Shown here one piece after another: positions 47,701 through 56,300 of a stretch of 64,000 nt of DNA. The position numbers and the translations under genes are program-made. Location of the stretch: contig NC_089852.1 in NCBI RefSeq assembly GCF_036373705.1, positions 1,872,300 through 1,936,299 on the forward strand, read 5' to 3'. Every line of letters begins with the position of its first letter. Position 1 is the first letter of the stretch. The DNA is from Amia ocellicauda (taxonomy: Eukaryota; Chordata; Actinopteri; Amiiformes; Amiidae). The notes beneath the pieces are model-generated. The model made no database searches. It saw nothing but the letters and a program-made list of their open reading frames with translations, and had not been told where the DNA came from.

Positions 47701-49644
47701 GCCAAGAAATGTGCATAGGCAGGACGGTCAGTTACTATTGTTGTGGTGGGGGGTGGACCACAGTGTACGAAAGCAGGGGGCGGAGCATGTGCCCTTGTGT
47801 TTTCACGTTTTTTTCCTGTTGTTCAAGGGGGGTAGCTTGTGAACTTGGGGTATAATGGCAGGGGAAACACTGCAGTTTTACTGTTTGTTGTGTAAAACTG
47901 TGTTGGCAAAACTGCTACTGTGGGCCAGGGCAAGAAAGCAAATGCTTATCTTTAAATATATATTTTCTTGTTGTTTTCATGTATCACCTGCATTGTACAT
48001 GCTTTGGCAACACCAAAGACAGAGGTCACCCCAGTATAGCTCAATTTGAATACTGAATATTGAGTGAGGGTGGGGGGGGGGCAGACAGAGAAAATAAGGA
48101 CAGGGGGATGGACAGAGGGGGGGCTAAGAGAGGAGGTGAGAGAAATCATGGGAGAGAGGAATGAAAGGAGGGAGAGTGTGTGTGAGAGGGGGAACAGCCA
48201 ACCTCTTCCTCTTTCCGTCTGATAAGAACTGATCCATCCCTGAGAACAGGTCCTGTTTACCATCAACTCACTATAATACTCCCACACACACACTCTCTCT
48301 CTCTCTCTCTCTCTAATCATTCAAACACACACTCAATCTAATACTCTCACACACTCACTCACACTAAGTCACTCAGACACACAAGGACAAAAATACAATC
48401 GCTCTCTCACAGGGCGAGAGGCACAGAGTTAGAGAGCGAGAGAAACTATCTATCTTTACTTCCCTCCCCACCCTCCTTTCCTCTCTCGCTCCGTGTGTGA
48501 TCACAGCCTGCCTATATGGCTGTGCTGCACGGTCTGCTAAGAGAGCCTTTCCCATAATGCCCTGCAAAATAAACAAGACCAGGAGAAGGCTGTATGGCAC
48601 CACACTGGCGGATTGATTAACTGACACAGTGAGTGTGCCAGGCCATCAACCAGTCAACATCTGACGGAGGTGCCCCAGGGCAAGGCCTTTCCAACAGCGA
48701 GTTACAGGATTACAGACTGCGGAGCAGATGGGGCCGGCTCTCGGACTCCACTGCCCAGGCCGCCGGGTACCACAGAGCTCGGGCTTGGCTGGGCTGGCCT
48801 GTGACCCCTCTCCCACAGCCGGGGGGCGTGTTTTGGGGGTCCTCAGAGTTTTACCGGCTGTGTGCGCCACTTTAAAATCACTTGAAGTGTAAACAAGTCT
48901 GAGCAGCATCTCACAGAATAAGGCAACCAGCCTGGTGGCAGCCGACGCAGGGAACGCGTGGGCAGCATCACACTGTGAATCGATGGGTGTGTGTTGCAAC
49001 CCTGGGGGTAAAACACTGGAGCCCTGGTGGCATTTCCCTGTGACAGAGACACAGTCCACCTGCTGAGGCCTCTCCGGAGTCGCTCCGTGTGACGCGTCAC
49101 TGCCCGTCTGCGCCCCCCCACACCCCACACCCCACACAAACACACGGGCTTTCACCTAATTAATCCCAACACGTTAATCAAATCAAGCAATCACTTAGAC
49201 ACCTCGCCGCGCCGCGCCGGGTGCAGGGCCAGGCACCCCCGGACTGGCCTGTCACTCTCCGATATCAGTAATCGATCAGGCATTAGGTTTCGACAATGAT
49301 CACCGCTAGGCCCAACCACAGGCGGCGGTGTGGACCTCACACACCCGGCCGAGTTACTCACGTTCGAAGTCGGAGTCGTCGTCCTCGTCGTCGTCCTCCT
49401 CCTCCTCCCCCTCGTCTCCATTGGACTCGGTCTGCATGGGCTCCCCGTCGAACACCACTCCTTTGACGGGGGCCTTCACCGCGCCGCCCGGGCCCGCCTT
49501 GGCGCCGTCCTGGCTCCGGCTCTCCCGCAGCCGAGTGAAATACTGCACGGCGAACTCGACCAGGTCGGGCGGCCGCTGGCGGAGCACCTCCACGGTGTAG
49601 CCCTGCAGCAGCTCCGTCAGGCCGGCGGGTATTTCGATACTCAT
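36559..49644 (-). CDS. PRKAR2A: PKA regulatory subunit type II-alpha (10 coding exons, 407 aa)
   Basis: Coding exons on the minus strand are 49644-49362, 39868-39833, 39537-39401, 39081-38975, 38558-38405, 38109-38008, 37872-37798, 37290-37225, 37092-36954 and 36683-36559. They total 1224 nt with a TGA stop. The protein binds and silences the PKA catalytic subunit until cAMP binds, and is tethered to A-kinase anchoring proteins. Residues 1-45 are the RII dimerisation/docking helices ([20 protein letters not shown]). The inhibitor site RRVS is at 103-106, with phosphorylatable Ser106. Two cyclic-nucleotide-binding domains follow, with cassettes [15 protein letters not shown] (213-227, Arg224) and [15 protein letters not shown] (342-356, Arg353). 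An acidic run (77-92) precedes the inhibitor site. Length is close to human RII-alpha (404 aa from memory). The alpha rather than beta call rests on the IP6K2 and SLC25A20 neighbours and overall similarity; the C-terminal [10 protein letters not shown] has features of both. Confidence 0.94.
36954..37092 (-). CDS. PRKAR2A: PRKAR2A coding exon 9 (residues 321-366)
   Basis: The acceptor is TCTCTCAG then ACA AAG. The donor is TTGG then gtacga. It carries the second cAMP phosphate-binding cassette [15 protein letters not shown]. Confidence 0.95.
37225..37290 (-). CDS. PRKAR2A: PRKAR2A coding exon 8 (residues 299-320)
   Basis: An exactly 22-codon exon, phase 0 at both ends, reading [19 protein letters not shown]. 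The acceptor is TCTCTCTCAG and the donor is AGCAAG then gtgagc. Confidence 0.94.
37291..37797 (-). other. PRKAR2A: PRKAR2A intron 7
   Basis: 507 bp. It contains a tRNA-Leu-like 3' fragment on the plus strand and otherwise unremarkable AT-rich sequence. Confidence 0.8.
37508..37553 (+). pseudogene. tRNA-Leu-like 3' half ending in CCA
   Basis: GGCGTGGGCTCGAATCCCAC then TGCTGCCACCA matches the T arm (B box GGNTCGAATCC) and acceptor 3' strand of vertebrate tRNA-Leu(AAG), including a terminal CCA that nuclear tRNA genes do not encode. The upstream bases GTCTGCGTCACTGC could be the long variable arm. The 5' half and anticodon arm are absent. The CCA suggests retroposition of a mature tRNA fragment, or a tRNA-derived repeat. 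Confidence 0.55.
37798..37872 (-). CDS. PRKAR2A: PRKAR2A coding exon 7 (residues 274-298)
   Basis: A 25-codon phase-0 exon, [20 protein letters not shown], then RIITQ. The acceptor is GTCTCCAG and the donor is CAG then gtacca. It begins the second cAMP-binding domain. Confidence 0.95.
38008..38109 (-). CDS. PRKAR2A: PRKAR2A coding exon 6 (residues 240-273)
   Basis: A 34-codon phase-0 exon with [20 protein letters not shown] and [10 protein letters not shown], the helices between the two cAMP domains. The acceptor is GCGCTCTCAG and the donor is GAG then gtgaga. Confidence 0.95.
38405..38558 (-). CDS. PRKAR2A: PRKAR2A coding exon 5 (residues 189-239)
   Basis: It starts after a (TC)n tract and AG, with G completing Arg188. 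It carries the first cAMP cassette [15 protein letters not shown] and ends EGALWGL then gtgaga. Confidence 0.95.
38559..38974 (-). other. PRKAR2A: PRKAR2A intron 4
   Basis: 416 bp with several short GA arrays (about 38561-38579, 38802-38820 and 38929-38947) and a 14-base G run at 38644-38658. No exon seen. Confidence 0.8.
38975..39081 (-). CDS. PRKAR2A: PRKAR2A coding exon 4 (residues 153-187)
   Basis: It reads [20 protein letters not shown] and [14 protein letters not shown], the start of the first cAMP-binding domain. The acceptor is TCTCCCAG; the donor is GAGAG then gtgtgt, with the T of GT starting a GT run. Confidence 0.95.
39082..39400 (-). other. PRKAR2A: PRKAR2A intron 3
   Basis: 319 bp with CA-rich sequence near 39200-39235. 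Nothing else was recognised. Confidence 0.75.
39401..39537 (-). CDS. PRKAR2A: PRKAR2A coding exon 3 (residues 108-152)
   Basis: The acceptor is CTTCCTCAG then TG TGT, completing Val107. It encodes [20 protein letters not shown] and [20 protein letters not shown], the region just after the inhibitor site. The donor is CAG then gtaact. Confidence 0.95.
39833..39868 (-). CDS. PRKAR2A: PRKAR2A coding exon 2, inhibitor-site microexon (residues 95-107)
   Basis: A 36-nt exon encoding [12 protein letters not shown](V) with the PKA pseudosubstrate/autophosphorylation site RRVS. It is flanked by TCTCCCACAG and gtgagt and joins exons 1 and 3 in phases 1 and 1. Confidence 0.92.
41727..41795. repeat. (GA)n microsatellite, ~34 units
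   Basis: The longest pure dinucleotide run in the window, uninterrupted GA. Confidence 0.95.
43120..43210 (-). repeat. Dispersed GCTTCATTGGCATGAC repeat, copy 2
   Basis: On the minus strand it reads AATCAATTCAGAGCTTCATT then GGCATGACAAGTT and TTGCCAAAGCG. It shares the AATTCA..GCTTTATTGGCATGA..TTGCCAAAGC layout with copy 3. Confidence 0.5.
43740..44140. repeat. 33-bp minisatellite in PRKAR2A intron 1
   Basis: The unit approximates CACACCGGCGGCCAGTCAGA then CCAACACACTGAC. The first five to six units are nearly identical; later units drift (CTGCCGGCC, CCGCAGCC). Because 33 is a multiple of three, frames stay open on both strands ([11 protein letters not shown] on plus), but this is repeat-driven. 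Confidence 0.95.
44400..44475 (+). repeat. Dispersed GCTTTATTGGCATGAGAT repeat, copy 3
   Basis: CAAATTCAAAACAAGCTTTA then TTGGCATGAGATG and TTTCCAAAGC; same family as copies 1, 2 and 4, plus orientation. Confidence 0.5.
45985..46045 (-). repeat. Dispersed TTTTATTGGCACGAG repeat, copy 4
   Basis: The minus strand reads ATAGTTTTATTGGCACGAGT then GTTGCACCAGTTTTGCCAAA. Shorter related scraps lie at 46198-46215 and 47895-47912. Confidence 0.45.
49362..49644 (-). CDS. PRKAR2A: PRKAR2A first coding exon (residues 1-94)
   Basis: It starts at ATG in GGAGCCATGA (G at -3), aligning with the RII N-terminus. The frame extends four codons further upstream but only to a TTG. It encodes the dimerisation/docking domain, a variable linker and the acidic run [17 protein letters not shown]. 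The donor is GAAC then gtgagt. Confidence 0.95.
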
Positions 49645-51060
49645 GGCTCCTGTCAAGAGTTAGTGTGTCCTTATTTTATTTTTGTATTCCTTCAGGGCAA
49701 AAAAAAGTCCTTGTTTTGGTTTAAAAAGTAAAAAAAAAAAAAAAAAAAGTATTATTTATTTAAAAGGAAAAATAAGTGGCCCGCAGAAAGATATCCCCAG
49801 ATTACACACGAGTCCATAAGGATCCAGAACAGACTACGCTGCTGCAGCCACAGTCTCCACAAGCCGGGGCTTTATTCTCACACTTAATTGGTTAATTGAG
49901 CCCCGCACTGTCGCCGGACCCGGGCCGCCGCGCTGACAGCCGCCCCACTACAGATCCACCCGACTCTCCAAAGAGCACCGGGCCAGCGCCAGGGGCTCTG
50001 CTACGCGGTATAAACCTACAAGCGCTGCGCTGAGTGTTCACACAGACGGGCTCCTGGCAGCCCTGCCTCCCGTCAGCCCCCGAGTGCGGATTAGGCCGCA
50101 ACCCAAGCAGAGCGGCTCAAACCCGGCTCACCTCGACAGCACTGGTGCCAATTACGGGCACAAACTGATCCTGATCCGCAGCTCCAACTTCGGAGGAAAA
50201 CACGTTTCCCCCCTCTAATCTCGGTGGATTAAAAAATAAAAATAACCACCAAACAACAAAAGAAACTTAAGCGAGTGTCTGTCCGGCTCCGACGCCGCGC
50301 TGACGGGGGCTGTGATGTGCGGGAGTACCTCGATCTGTCGCCGCTGACTTTCCAGGACAGGCTGGAGCCCCAGAGCTCAGATCCAGGTCCCGCTGCGAGC
50401 GCCTCGACTGCGGGCTGTGAATGTCCCTCTCGCTCGCCGTCGGTTCTTTTTCCCGTTCGCTCTCCCTCTCTCCCGCCCGCCCCAGCGCTGTCTCCGCTCC
50501 GCCGGTCTTATCCACTCGCTCCGGCCTCGGCGTCTCGTCGCTCTTCCTCTCGCCCCCTTTCGCGCTCTCGCTCTTTCCCGATCCAGGCACGACCACCCGA
50601 GCGGCTCGCCGGTAGCATGAAGACTGCCCTGCCGCCGAGGAGCGTGCGGAGGGGGCTGGAGGCGGGGAGGGAGGGCGCGGTGGGAGGGGAGCAGCAGGAA
50701 GGGGGCTGGCTGCGGCTGTGCGCCCGGGCAGGCTGCTGCCTATTGGACCTCGGGAGAGGAACGGGCCCGGAGGAAGCACGGGTTGGCGGCTGCAGTTTTA
50801 CAAGAATGGCGGTCGGAAGAGGCAGAGCTGCAGGAGAAAGCAGGAACAGTCCGATAGAGCAGAGCAATGGCGCGGTCCCTCCCGTGAGCCGCCGCCGCCA
50901 GCAGTGTGAGTCCGGTCCCGCGGCCGGTCGCTGTGCTCGATGGCGCTTCTCGCTGCTCGTCGATGCCGAGGACTGTCGCCCGTCCGCCGCTGCAGCCCGG
51001 CCCGGATAGGGGGCGGGGTCACGCCGGGCGAACAGGAACGTCGAGAGGGCTGAGCGACGG
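49645..51060 (-). promoter_or_regulatory. PRKAR2A: PRKAR2A 5' region and CpG island
   Basis: 49650-49890 is AT-rich with an 18-base A run. 49900-51060 is a dense CpG island with GGGCGGGG (51009-51016) and an ATTGG (50741-50745, CCAAT on the minus strand). A minus-strand donor GTCGAG/gtgagc at 50132/50131 and an acceptor CTAACTCTTGACAG/GAGCC at 49650/49649 would splice a non-coding exon to the start exon. Long frames on both strands of the island are CpG artefacts. Confidence 0.55.
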
Positions 51061-52440
51061 GGGCGTTGGCCAATCGGGAGTGACTGATTGACGTCAGAGC
51101 CCGCGCTTGTCCTAATGTGGGCATGGAGGCGGCGACTCTGAGGGGGCGGGGAAAGGGGAACCAACGTACAGTGAGGAAATGAAAAGGGGCGGGAGCAGCG
51201 AAGCCGAGTGGCAGGTGGTGACAGCCAATGGGAGACGAGGAAAGGCTGCACTCGTTTGGCCAATGAAGGGAGCGAAAGGGAACGTGAGGTATCTGGGGGA
51301 GTGGTTATCGGTGGGATTGACAGCACGCTTGACCACTCAAAGACCAATCTAATTGATAAGATTGATTGGGAAGGCGGGTTTAGAAGCTGCTGCTGGCCAA
51401 TGGCAAAGCCCATTGACTAGGTAGCTTCAAGTAAGGTGTGATGACAGCCTATCAGGCAGCGGGCACCTGGCCTATGGGCGGGGATTACAAGCATTTTTTT
51501 TTATAATGAAGCGTAACCCCCTGCGTTCAATACAATAGCAGTGGACAGAAGCGACACGATGACCCCACAATTACACACTGCAGCCCCTGCACTGCGCAGA
51601 GGATTTATTGGGTTGTTTTGAACTGCAGGGTAATGTTATACAGTGTAATGAACTGCGCCTGCACTTCACTGTACTATAGGTCTCTGTGTATTTTGTCAGT
51701 CTATTGGACACGACTTGATCCTACCTGGTAGGAATAAAGTATTAAAATACGCGATGATTGAGTCCTGACAATGTGAAATGCTATTCACTGTGATCGATCG
51801 CCGTTCAAAACACTTACATAAAATAGTTATATATATATAATCGATCGATAAGAATGGTTTGATAAACAATCACCATTACATGTAATACAATTGTAAAAGT
51901 TTTTCCACTGCAGTGTTTATGTCTTTGTCCCAGACAGTAGCTCCCTCTCTTCTCAGCACCCTCCCTGAGCGCCCACACCGACCGGGCAGTCACTAACGTC
52001 TTCGGCATTAACCAAAACGACAAAAATACAAATGGGAAATAACGCAAATGATTGATGTGCTTTTAAATGAATAACTTGAAAACACACTGATAATGGTGAT
52101 AATGGTTAAAATGCCATGGATGGTTACTGGAACTCCAGGTGATGCACGATCTCTGGCACGTGTACTCTCCCCCGTGACGTCACAGTCCTTCTCCCACAGC
52201 GGGGTGTCAGGTGTGTCAGGCAGTCACTGCTGAACAACCCGGCCGTGAAGAGCCGGGACTGGGACGGTCGCCTGAATCTGCCCTCGCCGGGTGCACCGCC
52301 CAGCTTCAATCCCGGCTCTTCTCGGTTCGCATCAGTGCGCAAGTCTGGCGCTCCCCCTGGCGGCCGCTCGCCGCACCGCAGGGCCGATCTCGCAAGAAAC
52401 ATACCTGGCGCAGGTCAAACCGCAGCGCTGGAGTGGAGAT
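51061..52440. other. Intergenic region between PRKAR2A and SLC25A20
   Basis: No gene seen. Plus-strand CCAAT boxes occur at 51070, 51222, 51260 and 51397, which could belong to the PRKAR2A promoter or to an unrecognised rightward start. A GC-rich patch at 52230-52400 contains a CTCF-like core. The SLC25A20 poly(A) site was not pinned down; an ATTAAA on the minus strand at 52441-52446 is possible. Confidence 0.4.
52347..52364. promoter_or_regulatory. Candidate CTCF-like site
   Basis: GGCGCTCCCCCTGGCGGCC contains the CCCCCTGGCGGC core of vertebrate CTCF sites, in an isolated GC-rich patch between two genes. Motif match only. Confidence 0.35.
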
Positions 52441-52446
52441 TTTAAT

Positions 52447-53288
52447 TGAACTTCGTCATCGTTGTCGGTCCCATTGTGCGTGCGTGCGTGCGTGCGTTTT
52501 ATGGGTAGGGCAGCATATCGGTATAAAACTGTTAGATTATACAAAAAACTATAACTAATATGTCAGTGTGGATAAAGTCCTCTCCTTATTGAATTATTAA
52601 TACAATCAACCACAGAATTAATGAGTAGATAAATAGTTTGTGGAATGAGCACAGGAGACGGGGGCTGTCAGTGCGGCACAGGAAGTCAGTGCGCAGTGAG
52701 GCGAGTCTTGTGACACTCACACCAGGAAGAGAGGAGTTTATATCGAGTCAAAGTGCAGCAGCGAGGGCAATAAACACTCCCACAGGCGCTGAATGCAATG
52801 CTCATGTGTATAAATCTGTACAGGCATAAACGGTTCTCTATATGCATGCATACATACATACATACATATAAAGACACATTCAGACTGGTGTAGTATTCCC
52901 TGCTTTGCAGCTATTGCTTCACATTAGTCTTGTAAGGCAAAGTGGCTGAGATCACTCCTCAGCCTCAAAAACTAAACAAAATTACAAAAAAAAAGTATCA
53001 GATTAAAAACAATTAATCTGGAAAGGCCTGTCTGTCTGTTCATTCACGGCTGTCTGTCTCTGCAGATTGTTCTGTCATCAGTACATCAGTCTGTCTGTAA
53101 GTGCGTGTCTGTCTGCTACTCTGTCAGTAGACCTCTGCTCGTCTATCCGTTTGGAAGTTAGTTTGTCTGTCTGTCCATGTTCAGTGGATGTTTCTCTGTA
53201 GATCAGTCTCTCCCTCTCTCTGTTCACTTGCAAGCCCGTCTGTCCATCCGTGTGTTGCTGGCTCCTCCGTCCCACAGTGAAGAGCTCC
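52447..53288 (-). other. SLC25A20: SLC25A20 3' UTR (extent uncertain)
   Basis: It follows the TGA stop. No AATAAA was found on the minus strand here, so the end is inferred from a possible ATTAAA at 52441. It contains a CTGT-rich degenerate tract (53025-53260) and a CATA run (52845-52868). Confidence 0.35.
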
Positions 53289-53351
53289 TCACATGTCCGG
53301 CGCTAACCAGTTCAGGAACTTCATGGCCATTTCAAACCCCAGAAAACATGC
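53289..53351 (-). CDS. SLC25A20: SLC25A20 exon 9 (residues 282-301)
   Basis: The acceptor is CCCTGTCAG then GCA TGT. It encodes [20 protein letters not shown] and stop, the sixth transmembrane helix and C-terminus. Confidence 0.96.
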   Translation of the reverse strand, partial: ACFLGFEMAMKFLNWLAPDM

Positions 53352-56300
53352 CTGACAGGGAGAGAGTGGGGATCAGGTGCTTGATATATGCTTGGGTGTC
53401 ACGTGTGCGCGTGCGTGTGCGTATGAGACTCACAGCGTTGGCAGGGAAGGCACGTAGCATGACGGCGGTGAAGCCCTTGTACAGCGAGGCCACACCCTCC
53501 TCACGCAGCAGCTCCCTCAGGACGTCACGGAATCCATGAGGATAGCGACCCTCTGGAGCTGAGAGAGAGAAAGACAGAGAGAAAGAGATTGAAGCACTTC
53601 TGAGGACTCCTCGGACAAGACTACATATTTCTTGTCTTTCTGAATCTGAGAGAGACTGATCGATGCTGCGGACGGACGGATGGACTCTCACCGGTCTGGT
53701 ATCGGGACTTGAGGACGTCGGGTGGGATGGCCACGGCCCAGTTGAATATTCCTGCCATCCCCCCCGCAAACAGCACACTGGGCACGCTGAGCTCACTGGG
53801 GCTGAAGGGGAGGGAGAGAGAGGGAGCTTTAACACCCTAACTGTACTAAGACAAAGGAAAACAATGAGGAATTAATAATTAAAACTAAAATAAGTGAAAT
53901 GTGGAGTGAGTGTGAAAAGACATCAGGAATGAAAAGGCACCCAAAAGATCAGAGAGACACGGGCGCCCACACCACACACGCAGGCGCCCACTACACACAC
54001 ACAGTCGGTGATTCAGGCCGCTAACCTCCTGCCCTCTGGGGTCAAGATGTTCTTCAGCCACTCGTAGGTCATGAAGTACATCCCACTGGCAGGAACATCT
54101 GAGAGAGAGTGAGAGAGAGGTCAATATGTGCCAGGTTCCCTCTTATTGCCTCTCATCAATGTGTGTGTCAGTATGTCATCAGTGTGTCATTGTGTGTGTG
54201 TCAGTACCTCTCATCAGTGTGAGCACCGTGCCCTTGTAGATTCCCTTCAGGCCGCTCTGTCTGTACAGCTGCTTCACACAGTCCATCGGCCCGGCGTACT
54301 TCACCTCCCCAGAGGCAGCCTGGATCTGCAGGGCAACGAGGGGTTAACAACACTGAGCTACACCGCACAACATTCCACCACCCAGTACTGCTCCTGAGCC
54401 CTCCATGACCCCTGACCTCTGTGTGACCCCACCTGCAGGAGACACTTGATCCGCTCTCCTGGAGCCATGATGGCCGTGGTGAACACGCCCGACAGCATAC
54501 CTGCAGCGAACAGCTGAGGATACCTGAGAGAGAAAGACAGAGTTATTTTCTTGTTTTTCTATATCACCTGATTTGAACCTGAGTGCTACACTGTCAGGGC
54601 ACAGTCGGGGGATGTAACGGGGCGTACTCACGTCAGCACGTCATCGTGGCTCCTCTGCTGCAGCTTCTTGCCCAGACCAAACCCGAAGAAACACACTGCG
54701 AACATCGGGGTCACCCCAATAATCGGGGCTGCCATGCCCTTATACAGACCCTTCACCCCCTGACACAGAGACAGAGAGAGATCACACGTTATATATAATA
54801 TTTATACAAACATGTATTGTGGGCGATTTCCCTGGCCACTACGGCTGCTACGCCACACTATATTAATGTGTTTTTACCACACAGCACACACTACTTCTCA
54901 CAATGTTCTGACCACAGTAACACGTCCAATCAGATTATTACACAAACACACAATTAGCATTTATCAGGGAATACAAATGTATAACAATAACAAGCTTTAG
55001 GTGTGTTTATTATTAGAAGTAAATAATAACGTGACAAAAGCACCGCTGACAGGGAGGCGATTGTGTTTGACTGTGGATTTAAAGGAATGGCATCATGCTG
55101 TAAACCCTCACTGCTGATTGGCTGTCAGTGTACGGTTCACTTCTGATTGGCTATTGACCATACAGCGACACCATGCCCTGCACCAGGAGGGGATTTCTGT
55201 CAAGGGGATTTTTGGTCATTGATCATATCTGTACAAAAAGTTTGGTCTGTGTAGCATAGTGTTCAGAGGAGTGGAAGAAGAAAATTAAATGATTTGCAAG
55301 CAAGCAAAACTGCATGGGCTCACACTGCTGACCTGTTGTAAAGCACGTGGAACTAAGTCACCCTGGATACAGTCTGCCAACACATCAATAATCATCATCA
55401 TACACACCTGCTCTTACACTACAATGACTCACCTACTGACTTTTACAAACTATCACAGATATTAACCTGCATAGTAGCATAAAAATAATACATTCAATCA
55501 TAACTTCTATATAATAACACTGATCTTAACGTACAACTTCTACTACTACAAACACACACCTCTTTAACAAAGGTTTTCCTGAAGCAGTCGAAGGTGCCGC
55601 TGTACAGCAGGGCCTGCCCTGGAGCCGGCTTGGGCTGCGTCTGCAACCGCACCTGAGGGAGAAAGGGGGTGGGGGGGTAGTTTGAGAGCAAAATAAAGAC
55701 TCACTGACCTGTCTGGTGTTTTCACCACACACACCAGATGCACAGACACACGCACAGTCTGGTGCTGGAGCGCTGATATCAGAGGCTGCATCTACATCCT
55801 GGCTGTTTTCGAATCAGAACTGTGCTAAAGGTCAGACTGCATGCACACTGCACTGCCACACACCGGCTGCGTGAAGGCCTCACACACACACACACACACA
55901 CACTGAGTAAATATGTGTTTAGATGTGCATGTGTCAGAGCAGACTGTGACCTCTGTGCGTCCCCGTGCCGTCAGAGGACAGCGCACCGATGCCCGGTGTG
56001 TCGTGTTAGGCTGAGGCCCACTAAATAAGTCTAACATTTTTGACATTAGCCCACTGGCCAATGTTAGCATAATGTCTGCAGTGTAATAGAATTGCCCTTT
56101 TATTATTATTATTATTATTATTATTAATAATGGTGATGGGAAGTGTAGTGTAGTAGAAACAGCAACATGCAAAGACATTATTAACACGTGTGAGAGTGAG
56201 TGAGTGAGTGAGTGATAGTGTGCTGCTCTAGGTTTGTAGGGGTGTTTGTGCTGTTCACAGTGTGTGCAGTGTGTGTGTGTAGTATGTGTGTCGTGTGTGT

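Larger units (their letters stand above)
39869..49361 (-). other. PRKAR2A: PRKAR2A intron 1 (9.5 kb)
   Basis: Bounded by gtgagt at 49361 and CTCTCCCACAG at 39869. It is packed with simple repeats: poly(A) near 40206-40223, GT-rich sequence at 41390-41570, (GA)n at 41727-41795, GT/GC sequence at 43460-43560, a 33-bp minisatellite, CA/GT sequence at 45450-45690 and several purine-rich tracts (45780-46700). At least four copies of a TTTATTGGCA-type repeat also occur. No exon was recognised. Confidence 0.75.

Noticed and set aside
49645-49656. Extended PRKAR2A start giving four more residues
   Set aside because: The upstream codon is TTG, not ATG. The ATG at 49644 has a good context and matches the family start.
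50267-51413. Frames of 170-301 codons on both strands near 50.3-51.4 kb
   Set aside because: They lie in a CpG island where stops are rare. The products are Arg/Ser/Pro-rich, and no splice or homology support was seen.
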